In this document: in pieces, positions 7,382-16,167 of the stretch
Numbering within the stretch: the stretch's first letter is position 1
How the letters are laid out: each line of letters begins with the position of its first letter
Assembly: GCA_946413585.1 (NCBI GenBank)
Contig: CAMKLG010000021.1
Coordinates: 1 to 44,489 of the forward strand
DNA: 44,489 nt
Direction of reading: 5' to 3'
From: an uncultured Bacteroidales bacterium
GTDB taxonomy: Bacteria; Bacteroidota; Bacteroidia; Bacteroidales; WCHB1-69
Translations under genes and position numbers: made by a program
The notes under the pieces: model-generated
What the model was told of the DNA's origin: nothing
Databases searched by the model: none
The model's input: only the letters and a program-made list of their open reading frames with translations

Positions 7382-8551
7382 TCATTTCTCCCGCTTGTAA
7401 TACACAGTACTTTCGCCCACTTTTAGTTCCATCTTGTCGCGCGATGCATCAAGACGGGCATGCCATGCTCTCCGGACACCGCCCTCCTTGATATTCTTCT
7501 TAGAGGCTGATAGATACTTTTCCTTATAATTCTGAACCCAACGGTCCAACATCTCTTGTCTTTCCGGCTGGACGGTCATCTTACTGGCATCCACTTCAAG
7601 ATCAACGCTGTCAGGGATTGTAATCAACGTGTCCCCTTCCAATTCCCATGTTCCGGTTTCTTTAAAGATCGTATTCAGCTTTCCTTGTGAGAAATTGATA
7701 TTTGCCGTAATTGTTTTATTATAAACGAATGAATAAGTGTGGTCTTTCAGGAATTCAAATTGGTTTATTTCGTCCATCGATGAAGACGAGCTCCATGTCC
7801 CGATCAGACCCTTTTCTGTCACTGCAATACCGTTTGTATTGATGCTGTTCACATAGCTTTCCATTTCATCATCGGTGATGCTCATCAGGAATTTATTCTC
7901 GTCGTTCACCCGACTCCAGTATTTTATATAATCCTTGATGACACCTAACTTGCTGGGCGTAGCGGAAACAAAATAGGAGACAGACTCTTCCTTGAATTTC
8001 TCCTTTATAAATTCCCGTTCTATTGCACGATATTGTTCAAAATATTCGTCCAAACTCAAGTTGCTGTTGTCAACTTTCAGCCTTTCTGTCTCATTCATGG
8101 ATACAGGCTTCTGCCAAAAGCTTGATTTGTTATAAACATCCTGGAACTCCTGGCGGCTATAATAACAATACTGCACATTGTCGATAAACTTCATGCATCC
8201 TAAGTTTTGCCATGTGTCGGGACTGCTATGGAAGATTTTCTCCTTTGAATTATCGAAACGGAATTCTTCTTCAGTCTCTATAATAAAATAAAGCGCCATG
8301 TCCAAAGTGTCATTCGGGACGGAATCAAGCTGGTCAAGATGTTCACGGACATACAAGGCCGCATTGTACTCATTCTCCATATTCTCCTTCAAGGTTTTCA
8401 GAGTGTTGATCGATTCATCAATGTCATGAATCACCATGATGGCCATCAGCCGCTGCGCCTCCTCCTTTTTGCGGTTGTCCATCCAGTTGCTGACGGCAAA
8501 GGTCAAACCCACGCCGATGGCGGTTCCGATGATGCTGATAAGAAGCTGCAT
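7382..8551 (-). CDS. Membrane-anchored protein of unknown function
   Basis: A 389-residue protein with one N-terminal membrane helix (MQLLISIIGTAIGVGLTFAV) followed by a charged helical region (NRKKEEAQRLMAIMVIHDIDES...). A C-terminal part has a lipocalin-like run starting GLIGTWSSSSSMDEINQFEF, resembling small beta-barrel domains that measure LIGTW-type motifs. No confident family. ATG 8551 is preferred over a TTG at 8557; an in-frame TGA lies further upstream. It follows the patatin gene by about 45 bases on the same strand, so the two are probably co-transcribed and may act together at the inner membrane. Confidence 0.65.
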   Translation of the reverse strand: MQLLISIIGTAIGVGLTFAVSNWMDNRKKEEAQRLMAIMVIHDIDESINTLKTLKENMENEYNAALYVREHLDQLDSVPNDTLDMALYFIIETEEEFRFDNSKEKIFHSSPDTWQNLGCMKFIDNVQYCYYSRQEFQDVYNKSSFWQKPVSMNETERLKVDNSNLSLDEYFEQYRAIEREFIKEKFKEESVSYFVSATPSKLGVIKDYIKYWSRVNDENKFLMSITDDEMESYVNSINTNGIAVTEKGLIGTWSSSSSMDEINQFEFLKDHTYSFVYNKTITANINFSQGKLNTIFKETGTWELEGDTLITIPDSVDLEVDASKMTVQPERQEMLDRWVQNYKEKYLSASKKNIKEGGVRRAWHARLDASRDKMELKVGESTVYYKREK

Positions 8552-8596
8552 CCACAAGGAAGCTCTCGATTTTTTTCATTTCCATATCCATCGTCT

Positions 8597-9628
8597 CTAT
8601 TTATTCGCCTTATCCTCGTCGCCGTTATACCACTTGAGGTACTCTTCGGTATATTTGCGGCCTGATTCCACGAGTTTCTGTTTCTTGATGTCGGAGATGT
8701 CGAAGTCGATGGCGCGGACACCGAGAGTATCGATATAGATCGTGCGCTGCCAGTCGTCGCTGTGCAGGTGGACGTTGTCTTGGAAATCGATGAGTGTGGT
8801 TACCAATGCTTTAGAATAGGTGAAGAAGCTGGTGATTTTGTTGCGAATGGTGGCCTTGTGATTGAGATACATCGTGATGTCTTCCTTGGCATCCAGACGG
8901 AATCCCAGCGTCTCCTTGTTGTAGATATATTGGTTGCCATCAAGTAGTGTCTTCAAGCTCTTTCTCTTGTTGATTTTATCGTAATAGTCGGTGCGGCGGA
9001 TATTCCGTATCTTGTCGTCCACAAAAAGCTCTTTGTCGAAGGTTTTGATGGAATAGTTGTCCAGAAGACCGCCGTCCACGTAAAATTGGTCTTCCTGACC
9101 TTTCTCTTTGACAGAAGCGAAAAACAGCGGGATGGACATGGAGATACGGGCGGCATCGGCCACTTTCATCTCACCATAATCATCTCCATGACAAAAAGTT
9201 TCGGAAGTTCCCGTGGAGAGATTGGCTCCCACGAGATAGATCTTCCTGAATTTATTCATTTCGGCTAGCTGGTTGAATGTTATTTCGCCGTTGCCGGTTT
9301 TCCTTTTGATTAAATCGGCCATCAGGTTGCGGAAATAATCGCCCTTGTACCAACCGAACTCCTCCAGCAGCCGTTTCGTGTCGCGCACAATGCCGAACGA
9401 GCTGTCCATGAATTTCTTGAAGTTCAGATCCCAGAGAATTTCCTTGACTTCGTCGGCGGTGTAGCGCAATCCGACTAAAACGGCCATCATGGCGCCAGCG
9501 GAAGTTCCGGCCACACGTTTTACATTTTGCAGAATGCCTTCTTCTTCGAGCACCTCGAGTGCTCCCACGTAGGCGATGCCCTTCACACCGCCGCCTTCAA
9601 AAACCAGATTGTTAAAGTGATAAGCCAT
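8597..9628 (-). CDS. Patatin-like phospholipase
   Basis: A 343-residue protein with a complete patatin Ser-Asp dyad: oxyanion loop EGGGVKG (residues 11-17), nucleophile S43 in GTSAG, and D185 in VDGGLLDN. Enzymes of this group hydrolyse acyl chains of lipids. No signal peptide or membrane helix is visible, so it is probably cytoplasmic. A C-terminal extension of about 130 residues after the catalytic domain is not recognised. Bacterial patatins of similar size occur both as housekeeping lipid hydrolases and as effectors in anti-phage systems such as CBASS; no nucleotide cyclase is seen nearby, so a defence role is only a possibility. It is followed by the membrane-anchored gene at 7382-8551. 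Confidence 0.85.
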   Translation of the reverse strand: MAYHFNNLVFEGGGVKGIAYVGALEVLEEEGILQNVKRVAGTSAGAMMAVLVGLRYTADEVKEILWDLNFKKFMDSSFGIVRDTKRLLEEFGWYKGDYFRNLMADLIKRKTGNGEITFNQLAEMNKFRKIYLVGANLSTGTSETFCHGDDYGEMKVADAARISMSIPLFFASVKEKGQEDQFYVDGGLLDNYSIKTFDKELFVDDKIRNIRRTDYYDKINKRKSLKTLLDGNQYIYNKETLGFRLDAKEDITMYLNHKATIRNKITSFFTYSKALVTTLIDFQDNVHLHSDDWQRTIYIDTLGVRAIDFDISDIKKQKLVESGRKYTEEYLKWYNGDEDKANK

Positions 9629-9643
9629 ATTTATTAATGCAAA

Positions 9644-9669
9644 GACGCGTAACTGAAAAATTACGCGCC
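9644..9669 (-). terminator. Stem-loop downstream of arcC
   Basis: GACGCGTAA (9644-9652) pairs with TTACGCGCC (9661-9669) with one mismatch. On the minus strand it lies between arcC and the patatin gene. The following T-run is poor, so it may be a weak terminator or a processing hairpin. Confidence 0.45.
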
Positions 9670-9700
9670 TTAGGTTTTATACTAAACTTTTATGTTCGAA

Positions 9701-10651
9701 TTACCCTGCGATAATTCTTGTGCCGCAGTTCGGGTCGTGAAGCTTGCCGGCCTCGGTGATGATGCAGGTCTTGCCGCTCTTCTCCACGTATTGGATGGCG
9801 GCGCGCACCTTCGGAGCCATGGATCCTTCGGTGAAGTGCTTCTCTTCGAGGTACTTCTTGGCCTCACTTACCGTGATGGTGTCCAACGCCTTCTCATCGG
9901 GTTTGCGGAAGTTGATATAGACCTTCGGCACGTCGGTGAGGATGTAGAACTCATCGGCATCGATCTCTATAGCCGTGATGGCCGAGGCCAAATCCTTGTC
10001 GATGACCGCTTGCACGCCCTTGAGGTAACCGTCTTTCATGGCTACGGGGATGCCGCCGCCGCCAACGGTGATGACGATAATGCCTTGTTCTGCTAATTGT
10101 TTCACTAACTTGATGTTCTGGATGCGGATGGGCTTCGGGGAAGCCACCACCTTGCGCCAGCCGTTGCCTTTGGGGTCTTCGCGGTAAATGTCGCCGGTCT
10201 CCTCATGATATTGGTCGGCCTCTTCTTTGGTGACATACGGGCCGACGGGTTTTGTGGGATTTTGGAAGAGCGGGTCGTTGCCATCGACCTCCACATGCGT
10301 GAGTAACGTCACGGTGTCTTTGTCCCAGCCTTTTTCAGCGAAGATGTGACGCAGGCCTTCTTCGATAAGAGCCCCGATGGAACCCTGCGTTTCGGCCACG
10401 CAGAAGTTCAGTGGCATGTCCTCCACTTGGAAGGTCTCCTTGCCGGCCTTGTGTTGTAACATGACATTGCCCACTTGCGGGCCGTTGCCGTGACCGATCA
10501 CGATGTTGTATCCAGCTTCAATCAGCGGAATCAGATTGCGACAGGTCTCTGTCACATTGTCAATCTGCTCTTGATAGGTGCCTTTCTGTTTGCTTTTTAA
10601 CAAAGCGTTGCCGCCGAATGCGATGACGGCGAGTTTTTTGTTGTTTGCCAT
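9701..10651 (-). CDS. arcC: Carbamate kinase
   Basis: Carbamate kinase transfers phosphate from carbamoyl phosphate to ADP, giving ATP, CO2 and ammonia. The 316-residue length is normal. Family motifs are visible: AFGGNALL near residue 11, GHGNGPQVGN near 53, TVGGGGIPV near 195, and SMAPKVRAA near 277, which is a phosphate-binding region. No arcA (arginine deiminase) or arcB (ornithine carbamoyltransferase) is adjacent, so the source of carbamoyl phosphate in this organism is not shown here. Two family A elements in tandem lie in the 197-base spacer upstream, the nearer one ending 19 bases from the start codon. Confidence 0.95.
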   Translation of the reverse strand: MANNKKLAVIAFGGNALLKSKQKGTYQEQIDNVTETCRNLIPLIEAGYNIVIGHGNGPQVGNVMLQHKAGKETFQVEDMPLNFCVAETQGSIGALIEEGLRHIFAEKGWDKDTVTLLTHVEVDGNDPLFQNPTKPVGPYVTKEEADQYHEETGDIYREDPKGNGWRKVVASPKPIRIQNIKLVKQLAEQGIIVITVGGGGIPVAMKDGYLKGVQAVIDKDLASAITAIEIDADEFYILTDVPKVYINFRKPDEKALDTITVSEAKKYLEEKHFTEGSMAPKVRAAIQYVEKSGKTCIITEAGKLHDPNCGTRIIAG

Positions 10652-10670
10652 ATATTTTTCTTTTTATGAT

Positions 10671-10728
10671 CCTAGGGCTCGCTTTGCTTCACCCTAGGTT
10701 GACATAGGTCGGGCTTTCAGCCCTTTTT
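10671..10728 (-). repeat. Structured intergenic element, family A copy 2
   Basis: On the minus strand: GGGCT/AGCCC hairpin (10711-10715 with 10719-10723), then CCTAGGG/CCCTAGG stem (10671-10677 with 10692-10698) enclosing a GAAGCAAAGCGAG-type loop. It has the same orientation to arcC as copy 1 has to gatD, and it ends 19 bases from the arcC ATG. Confidence 0.85.
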
Positions 10729-10747
10729 TGATTTGTTTCTTGATATT

Positions 10748-10809
10748 CTAGGGCTCACTGCGTTCACCCTAGGCTGATACGTGTCGGGCTTGCAGCCCTC
10801 TTGGAATTG
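10748..10809 (-). repeat. Structured intergenic element, family A copy 3
   Basis: Minus-strand copy in tandem with copy 2. Its first 35 bases, starting CAATTCCAAGAGGGCTGC, differ from copy 1 at a single position. Stems GGGCT/AGCCC (10786-10790 with 10794-10798) and CTAGGG/CCCTAG (10748-10753 with 10767-10772). Confidence 0.87.
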
Positions 10810-10852
10810 TTAACTACTAACTGCTAACTACTAATTGCTAACTGCTAACTAC
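10808..10852. repeat. TTAGCAG heptamer array at the 3' end of the M13 peptidase gene
   Basis: On the minus strand, directly after the stop codon, heptamer variants of TTAGCAG (TTAGCAG, TTAGCAA, TTAGTAG) run into family A copy 3. The TGG-TAG codons at the gene end join the array without a gap. Confidence 0.85.
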
Positions 10853-12915
10853 CAGATGTGCGAGCGTTTTTCCGGTGCCATGTACATCGGGTCGCCGGGT
10901 TGAATGTTGAAGGCTTCGTAGAAGGGGTCGATGTGACGCAGGGTGGCGTTCACGCGCCAGCGGCCGAGGGCGTGCGGGTCGCTCTTGGTACGGCGAAGGA
11001 TTTCAGCCTCGCGGATGTTGGCGGCCCAAACGGCTGCGTATGCCAGGAAGAAACGTTGCTCGGGGGTGAACTCGTCCATCACACCCTTGATCTGGCCCTC
11101 TTTATTGGCCTTCTGGAAAGCTGTGTAGGAAACGTTCAGACCACCGTTGTCAGCGATATTCTCGCCCAGGGTGAACTCACCATTGGCATAGACTCCAGGA
11201 GCGACTTCGATGCTGTTGAAATGGTCCACAATGAGTTGCGCTTTTTCTTTGAAGATTTCAGCATCCTTCTCAGTCCACCAGTCGGCGAGGTTGCCGTCCT
11301 TGTCGTAGTTGCGGCCTTGGTCGTCGAAGCCATGGGTCATCTCGTGGCCGATCACCACGCCGATAGCGCCATAGTTGGCAGCATCATCCGCGTTCATGTC
11401 GAAGAACGGGGGTTGCAGAATGCCGGCAGGGAAACAGATTTCGTTGGTGGTGGGATCGTAGTATGCATTTACCGTTTGAGGGGTCATCTGCCATTCGGTA
11501 GGATCGACGGGCTTGCCGATTTTGTTCAACGCGTATGCCATGTCAAAGCGACGGGAATTCTTCACGTTTGCATAATAGCTTTCCGTACTGATGGTTAATC
11601 CGCTGTAATCGCGCCATTTGTCGGGATAACCGATCTTCACAGTGAAGGCGGCCAATTTCTCCAAGGCGTTTTTCTTGGTCTCGTCGGTCATCCAGGTGGA
11701 AGCCTTGATGCGCTCGCCTAAAGCCCATTGCAAGTTCTTGACCAACTGTTCCATACGGACTTTGGCCTCTGCCGGGAAATAATTCTTCACGTACATTTGG
11801 CCAACGGCTTCGCCAAGGCAATCGTCAATGTTGTCGATGACGCGTTTCCAGCGCGGACGGTTCTCCTTGCGTCCGGAGAGCACCTTGCCGTAAAAGTCGA
11901 AGCTGGCATCCACGAACTCGTCGCTCAAGTAAGAGCTTGCACCACGAATGATGTTCCATGCCAAGTAAGCTTTGATGACGTCGAAATCGGTGACGTTGAT
12001 GATGTCGCTGACTGCTTCTATATAAGTGGGTTGACCTACATTGATAGTGTCAATTTTCAGATTCAGGGTTTTGAGATATTCCGAAATGTTCAGGGCGGGG
12101 ATCATCTGTTGGAACTCCGCGGGCGTGCATTTGTGGATGGTTTGGTAAGGGTCGCGCAAGACGGTTTTGTCAATGGCGTTGCGAGCCAGAAGGGTCTCTA
12201 ATGACAGCACACGCAAGGCCATTCCCTTCTCGTTGCCCTTGAAATTGGCCATGGAACTATAACCAGACATACTGAACATCTTGGTCATCAGTTTCACGTA
12301 CTCGTCGCGAATGTTCTGCTGGTCTTTGTCCAAGTAGTAGTCGCGGTCGCCGATACCGAGTCCCGATTGCCAGATGTGGGCAATGGTCATGGAGCTGTTG
12401 TCAGGGTCAGCGGAGCCGAAGAGGGCGAAGAAAGGGCTGGAACCTTCCAAAAGCATCTGAGCGAGCTTTGTGGAGAGGTCTTTGCGTTGTAAAGTGTTGA
12501 CATCCTGAAGTTCTGCCTGGATGGGTTGCGCACCTTGTTTGTTAATGGCCTCGGTGTTCATGGCGGTGTTGTAGAAATCGCCGATTTTCTGCTCGATGGT
12601 GCCAGGAGCGTTCTTTTTCGCTGCAATGGTGGTCACCAAGTCTTTAAGTTGCTGTTGGTTGTTCTCTGCCAGCACGTCAAAACTGCCGTAACGGGCATAC
12701 TCGTCACCAAGCGGATTGTTGGCCATCCAGCCGCCGCACGCATATTGGTAGAAATCCGCCGTGGGCTTCACGGTTTTGTCCAGATTACTCGCGGTCACGC
12801 CGGAGGTCGTCTTTTTCGGTTTTTTGGGTTTTGCAGGAGTTGCCATACTCGTTGAAGTCGCTAATAAGGTGAAACCAAGTGTCAAAGCACTCGCAATCAT
12901 GAATCCTTTTTTCAT
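10849..12915 (-). CDS. pepO: M13-family (neprilysin/PepO-like) zinc metallopeptidase
   Basis: Secreted or periplasmic oligopeptidase, 688 residues from ATG 12915. An N-terminal signal peptide (MKKGFMIASALTLGFTLLAT) is followed by a lysine/proline-rich stretch. The zinc site is complete: HEMTH at about residues 524-528 and the glutamate of GENIADNGG at about 585. The C-terminal substrate region (RVNATLRHIDPFYEAF) is also present. The protein ends KRSHIW, keeping the family's terminal Trp but not the usual Cys of the CxxW tail. ATG 12915 is preferred over an upstream ATG because it gives a clean signal peptide. The stop codon merges into a TTAGCAG array. Gene symbol is by family resemblance only. 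Confidence 0.92.
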   Translation of the reverse strand: MKKGFMIASALTLGFTLLATSTSMATPAKPKKPKKTTSGVTASNLDKTVKPTADFYQYACGGWMANNPLGDEYARYGSFDVLAENNQQQLKDLVTTIAAKKNAPGTIEQKIGDFYNTAMNTEAINKQGAQPIQAELQDVNTLQRKDLSTKLAQMLLEGSSPFFALFGSADPDNSSMTIAHIWQSGLGIGDRDYYLDKDQQNIRDEYVKLMTKMFSMSGYSSMANFKGNEKGMALRVLSLETLLARNAIDKTVLRDPYQTIHKCTPAEFQQMIPALNISEYLKTLNLKIDTINVGQPTYIEAVSDIINVTDFDVIKAYLAWNIIRGASSYLSDEFVDASFDFYGKVLSGRKENRPRWKRVIDNIDDCLGEAVGQMYVKNYFPAEAKVRMEQLVKNLQWALGERIKASTWMTDETKKNALEKLAAFTVKIGYPDKWRDYSGLTISTESYYANVKNSRRFDMAYALNKIGKPVDPTEWQMTPQTVNAYYDPTTNEICFPAGILQPPFFDMNADDAANYGAIGVVIGHEMTHGFDDQGRNYDKDGNLADWWTEKDAEIFKEKAQLIVDHFNSIEVAPGVYANGEFTLGENIADNGGLNVSYTAFQKANKEGQIKGVMDEFTPEQRFFLAYAAVWAANIREAEILRRTKSDPHALGRWRVNATLRHIDPFYEAFNIQPGDPMYMAPEKRSHIW

Positions 12916-12947
12916 TTCTAAATTACTAAAAATCAATATTATAAAAC

Positions 12948-12970
12948 AAAAAACGCCCCTTGCTCAGGGG
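12948..12970 (-). terminator. Hairpin with T-run between the beta-helix gene and the M13 peptidase
   Basis: On the minus strand CCCCT/AGGGG (12956-12960 with 12966-12970) is followed by CGTTTTTT. It could end transcripts from the upstream gene at 13054-15048. It also lies exactly at the expected start of a transcript from the -7 box at 12976-12983, where it would be a 5' stem-loop. Confidence 0.6.
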
Positions 12971-12975
12971 AGCCG

Positions 12976-12983
12976 CAAATATA
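12976..12983 (-). promoter_or_regulatory. -7 promoter box for the M13 peptidase
   Basis: TATATTTG on the minus strand fits TAnnTTTG; 61 bases before the ATG at 12915. No -33 element was identified. Confidence 0.5.
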
Positions 12984-13017
12984 TAAAATTTTGGCTACAC
13001 TCGGAGGGGGTGAAAGT

Positions 13018-13056
13018 TTATGGGTTATGGTTTAGGGTTAGACGGTTAGGGGGTTA
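13018..13056. repeat. Degenerate GGTTAGG-type heptamer array
   Basis: Units such as ATGGGTT, ATGGTTT and AGGGTTA abut the end of the beta-helix gene. The TAA stop of that gene (minus strand CTC TAA CCCCC) is the first part of the array. Confidence 0.7.
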
Positions 13057-15048
13057 GAGTTTTCGGGTGCCTTTTATTTCGAAGTGGTTGAGTTCTGAGT
13101 TGTCGTTGCTGCCTTTGTAGAAAAGTTTGCCCTTGCGTTGACTTCTGCAATTTTTGATGACGACATCGTTGTTGTTGCCATAAAAGTTGATGAACATTTT
13201 GCTGTGGCAAGGTATAAACAGACAGTTGGTGTAAATGGCTTGATTGTCAATGTAATACTGACCGTCGTCGCAGTTGTTGAGATAGAGCGTACACTGGTTG
13301 TATTTGCGCTTCGTCCCTGTGGAGTTGCTGTTGTAACGAATCATTCCGATTGAGCAGTTGGTGAATTGGATGTTGTATTGACTGTTGGTCTTGATGTTGT
13401 AGTTGATGCGGGATAATGCGATGTTGATTATGTCGTTTTTGTTGCGACGAAGGTTAAAAGTCAAACTGCCGGGATAATAAAATTTCTGGGTGGACTGTTG
13501 CATCATTTTTTTTGTGGCGGGAATCAGGTTGATTCTCTTTAAGTCGTAATTGATTGTTTTTTTTGAGGATATGGGGGAACTTGCAATGATGAAGTCGGAA
13601 AGTTGCGAGGTGTCAGCATATACGAAGGTGAGCCCGTTGATGTTGATGCTGGAAATGTAACCGACGGAAACGTTGGGCGCAATCGTCCCTTTGGGCTGGA
13701 AAAGAATCAACTTCGTGGTTTTTTTGGCCATGTTGACGGTCATGTCGTTGATGGTTACGTTTGGCCAGCATTTTTGCGCAAGTTCAGGTCTGCTGTTGAC
13801 GTTGTTGTCCACATAACCGATGGAAACCAATGTTTGGTGAGAAGGATCCGCATTAAACGTGCATTTCCTAAAAGTAAGATTGAAAGGGGTGTAAGCATTG
13901 TAGGAGGTTTCGATAAGCACAGGTAAGAATTTGTTGAATCGGCACCCGTCGAAGAGGAGTTCCCCGTATAAGGAGGAAAATTGGTTGTAGAGCCCATTGA
14001 ATTGGCAATTGTAGATAAAAACATCGCGGCCGTAGCAATGGATGTCGAAACGATTGATGTCGCAGTTGAGTAAAGTGGTGTTGCTGAGGTTGTTGTTGCC
14101 GAAAATACCCCAGTTCGCGCGCGCCGAAAGCCGGGTGAATTGGCTCTTCCAAACATTATCCATTTGAATGCCATATCCGTAAAGATTCGTCCGGGAGTAT
14201 GTCCCGCTGATATCAATGTCTTCAAAAAAGATCTTGGTGCAGTTGGCAATGTTGATGGCTGAATCGGCATACAGGTTTCGGGTGGCGGGTGTCTCGATTT
14301 CTACATTGCTGACCTTCAGATTGTTGATGCCTGATAGGTTGAAACAGTAGGTTTTGAAAGTGGAGGAGGTGTCGCGTGTGATGGTGAGATTGGCGATGGT
14401 CTTCAGCTCATCGTCGGTGGCGTGGAATTTGGCCTTGAGTAGGGTGGAGTCAGTGGAATAGGAGGCGACGGGACGGTTCAGAGCTTGCCCGTCCTTGACG
14501 AGCAGGATGTCGCGGCGAGTGGCACCGTATTTGTATCCTTTGCGGTTGTTGACCCATAGATGTTTGTCTTCCAGGATGACTTGGAATAATCCAGATGCTA
14601 ACTGCTCGACGGACTCGAAGTTGCCGGAATCAACAATGGCGGCCTCTGTTTTTAACTCTTGCCACTCTTCGTTCTTCATTTCAAATAGGAATTGCGTTTT
14701 TGAATTGTTTTTGACAATAATATGTGCGTCGCCGAAGTCTGTGTGGCGTGTAAGAGGAATCGGGCGGGAATTGTCGGAAATGGCGATGACCAAAGTGTCA
14801 ATGCCCGTGTAGGAGACGTTCGCGCCCGTTTTCAGAGCTTCCAGATGGGTGTTGTAGAGAACCTCGTATCGCGCCTGGTCGTTTTTCGCCTCCGACAACC
14901 CGAAATCTAACGGCGAAATAGTTGGGAAGGAGTCCATAGGAGCATCTTGTTGTGCAAAAACGGTAGTTCCAGACATGAGGCAAAAAATAACAGTGAATAA
15001 TATAATTTGTTGAATATTAAATGATTCCAATTTTTTCAAAGTGGTCAT
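13054..15048 (-). CDS. Secreted right-handed parallel beta-helix protein
   Basis: A 664-residue protein from ATG 15048 with a signal peptide ending near VFAQ. Most of the sequence is short beta-strand turns with repeated N/I/C-rich coils (for example FNLSGINNLKVSNVEIET, LLNCDINRFDIHCYGRDVFI), the look of a pectate-lyase-like parallel beta-helix. No catalytic residues of known polysaccharide lyases were identified, and there is no T9SS or lipobox signal. It could bind or cleave polysaccharide, or be a surface protein. The start is set by the signal peptide and by a -7 box at 15082-15089 upstream. The 3' end merges with a heptamer array. Confidence 0.7.
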   Translation of the reverse strand: MTTLKKLESFNIQQIILFTVIFCLMSGTTVFAQQDAPMDSFPTISPLDFGLSEAKNDQARYEVLYNTHLEALKTGANVSYTGIDTLVIAISDNSRPIPLTRHTDFGDAHIIVKNNSKTQFLFEMKNEEWQELKTEAAIVDSGNFESVEQLASGLFQVILEDKHLWVNNRKGYKYGATRRDILLVKDGQALNRPVASYSTDSTLLKAKFHATDDELKTIANLTITRDTSSTFKTYCFNLSGINNLKVSNVEIETPATRNLYADSAINIANCTKIFFEDIDISGTYSRTNLYGYGIQMDNVWKSQFTRLSARANWGIFGNNNLSNTTLLNCDINRFDIHCYGRDVFIYNCQFNGLYNQFSSLYGELLFDGCRFNKFLPVLIETSYNAYTPFNLTFRKCTFNADPSHQTLVSIGYVDNNVNSRPELAQKCWPNVTINDMTVNMAKKTTKLILFQPKGTIAPNVSVGYISSININGLTFVYADTSQLSDFIIASSPISSKKTINYDLKRINLIPATKKMMQQSTQKFYYPGSLTFNLRRNKNDIINIALSRINYNIKTNSQYNIQFTNCSIGMIRYNSNSTGTKRKYNQCTLYLNNCDDGQYYIDNQAIYTNCLFIPCHSKMFINFYGNNNDVVIKNCRSQRKGKLFYKGSNDNSELNHFEIKGTRKL

Positions 15049-15081
15049 AAGTCTTTTTTGATTCGTATAATTCGTGCAGGC

Positions 15082-15089
15082 AAAAGTAC
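15082..15089 (-). promoter_or_regulatory. -7 promoter box for the beta-helix gene
   Basis: TACTTTTG on the minus strand, 33 bases before the ATG at 15048. It is divergent from the cdd promoter. Confidence 0.6.
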
Positions 15090-15147
15090 TATTTTTTCCG
15101 TATTGTGATGTTTTGGACAATTGCGCTGAACGAAGCCGAAATATTGC

Positions 15148-15155
15148 TATTTTTG
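15148..15155 (+). promoter_or_regulatory. -7 promoter box for cdd
   Basis: TATTTTTG, 25 bases before the cdd ATG. No -33 TTG at the canonical distance. Confidence 0.6.
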
Positions 15156-15179
15156 CAGCTGAATTAAATTTTCTATTCT

Positions 15180-15668
15180 ATGAGAAAAATAATACTTGAA
15201 ACGGAAATGCGAGTGTATGACAGTCGCGAAGAATTGCCCGAGGATTTAAAGGATTTGTTGAGACAAGCTGAAGATGCAGCAACACGATCGTACGCGAAAT
15301 ATTCTCATTTCCAGGTCGGTGCGGCCATCTTGATGAATAATGGCAAGGTGGTGACCGGCGCGAATCAGGAGAATGCGGTCTATCCGTGCGGATTATGTGC
15401 AGAACGCACCGCCGCTTTCGCCGCTTCCGCCATGTATCCTGAAGTGCCTTTCAACAAGATCGTGATCACCGCGATTAACCCTAGCGAGCCGCTCAAAGAG
15501 CCCGTGTCCCCGTGCGGAAGTTGTCGCCAGGTACTTTTCGAATATGAACAAAAGTTCGGTCACCCTATCGAGGTCATCCTTGCTGGTCAAGAGGGACCGA
15601 TCTACCATTTCCAAAATGTAGCCACGTTGTTGCCTTATACGTTCCATGCAGGATTCCTGCCTAAATGA
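15180..15668 (+). CDS. cdd: Cytidine deaminase
   Basis: Zinc enzyme of pyrimidine salvage that converts cytidine and deoxycytidine to uridine and deoxyuridine. The 162-residue protein has the zinc and proton-shuttle residues C73-A74-E75 in GLCAERTA and C112/C115 in PCGSCRQ. This is the tetrameric CAE type, rather than the HAE type of E. coli. The substrate-binding segment SHFQVGAAI lies near residues 42-50. The ATG follows a clean -7 box. It stands alone with its own promoter. Confidence 0.95.
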   Translation: MRKIILETEMRVYDSREELPEDLKDLLRQAEDAATRSYAKYSHFQVGAAILMNNGKVVTGANQENAVYPCGLCAERTAAFAASAMYPEVPFNKIVITAINPSEPLKEPVSPCGSCRQVLFEYEQKFGHPIEVILAGQEGPIYHFQNVATLLPYTFHAGFLPK

Positions 15669-15752
15669 TCCTTTACCATTGCTGTTCACTGACTGTTGAT
15701 AATTTGTTGATAATTTGTTAATGAAAACAGACGCTTGCAATGTGAATTGTTG

Positions 15753-15760
15753 TATTTTTG
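15753..15760 (+). promoter_or_regulatory. -7 promoter box for the DUF4878-like lipoprotein
   Basis: TATTTTTG, 33 bases before the ATG at 15793. A TTG at 15735-15737 is only 15 bases away, closer than usual. Confidence 0.6.
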
Positions 15761-15792
15761 CGGAATCTTATTTCTCATTAAAATTTATCATT

Positions 15793-16167
15793 ATGAAAAA
15801 ATTAATCATTATTCTCTGCGCTTTTCTTGCCACGGTAGGCATAATCTCATGTGGCTCTTCCAACACTCCATCCGGTGTGGTGAAAGAATACTACAAAGCT
15901 TTGTCTGCCGGCAAATATGAAAAAGCCGTCTCCATGACCACGATTCAAAATCAGGAAGACATCAAAGCCTATGCTCAAAAACTGGAGGGCGCCGGTTTCA
16001 AGGTGTCCAGTTACGAAATTCTTTCTGAGGAAATCGCTGACGATGGCGAAAATGCAGTGGTTGAGGTGAAAATCGCGACATCTACGTCCGACAACCCAAC
16101 CCCCAAAGAAGATAATAAAAAGGTCAGACTGAAAAAAATGGACGGCAAGTGGAGAATTCACCTCTAA
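15793..16167 (+). CDS. Small lipoprotein, DUF4878/NTF2-like
   Basis: A 124-residue lipoprotein. The signal peptide MKKLIIILCAFLATVGIISC ends in a lipobox with Cys20. The mature part (GVVKEYYKALSAGKYEKAVS..., then a DGENAVVEVKI strand and KKMDGKWRIHL) has the pattern of DUF4878 NTF2-like proteins common in Bacteroidota; their role is not known. ATG 15793 is chosen for the signal peptide and the -7 box; a longer frame would cross that box. The next gene begins inside or just after its end. Confidence 0.82.
   Translation: MKKLIIILCAFLATVGIISCGSSNTPSGVVKEYYKALSAGKYEKAVSMTTIQNQEDIKAYAQKLEGAGFKVSSYEILSEEIADDGENAVVEVKIATSTSDNPTPKEDNKKVRLKKMDGKWRIHL

Noticed and set aside
8597..9628. CBASS anti-phage effector (CapV)
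   Set aside because: No CD-NTase or other CBASS gene is adjacent; kept only as a weak possibility in the findings.
10671..10809. Insertion sequence
   Set aside because: No transposase frame and no target duplications; only short structured repeats.
9701..12915. Arginine deiminase operon
   Set aside because: Only arcC is present; the neighbouring gene is an M13 peptidase, not arcA or arcB.
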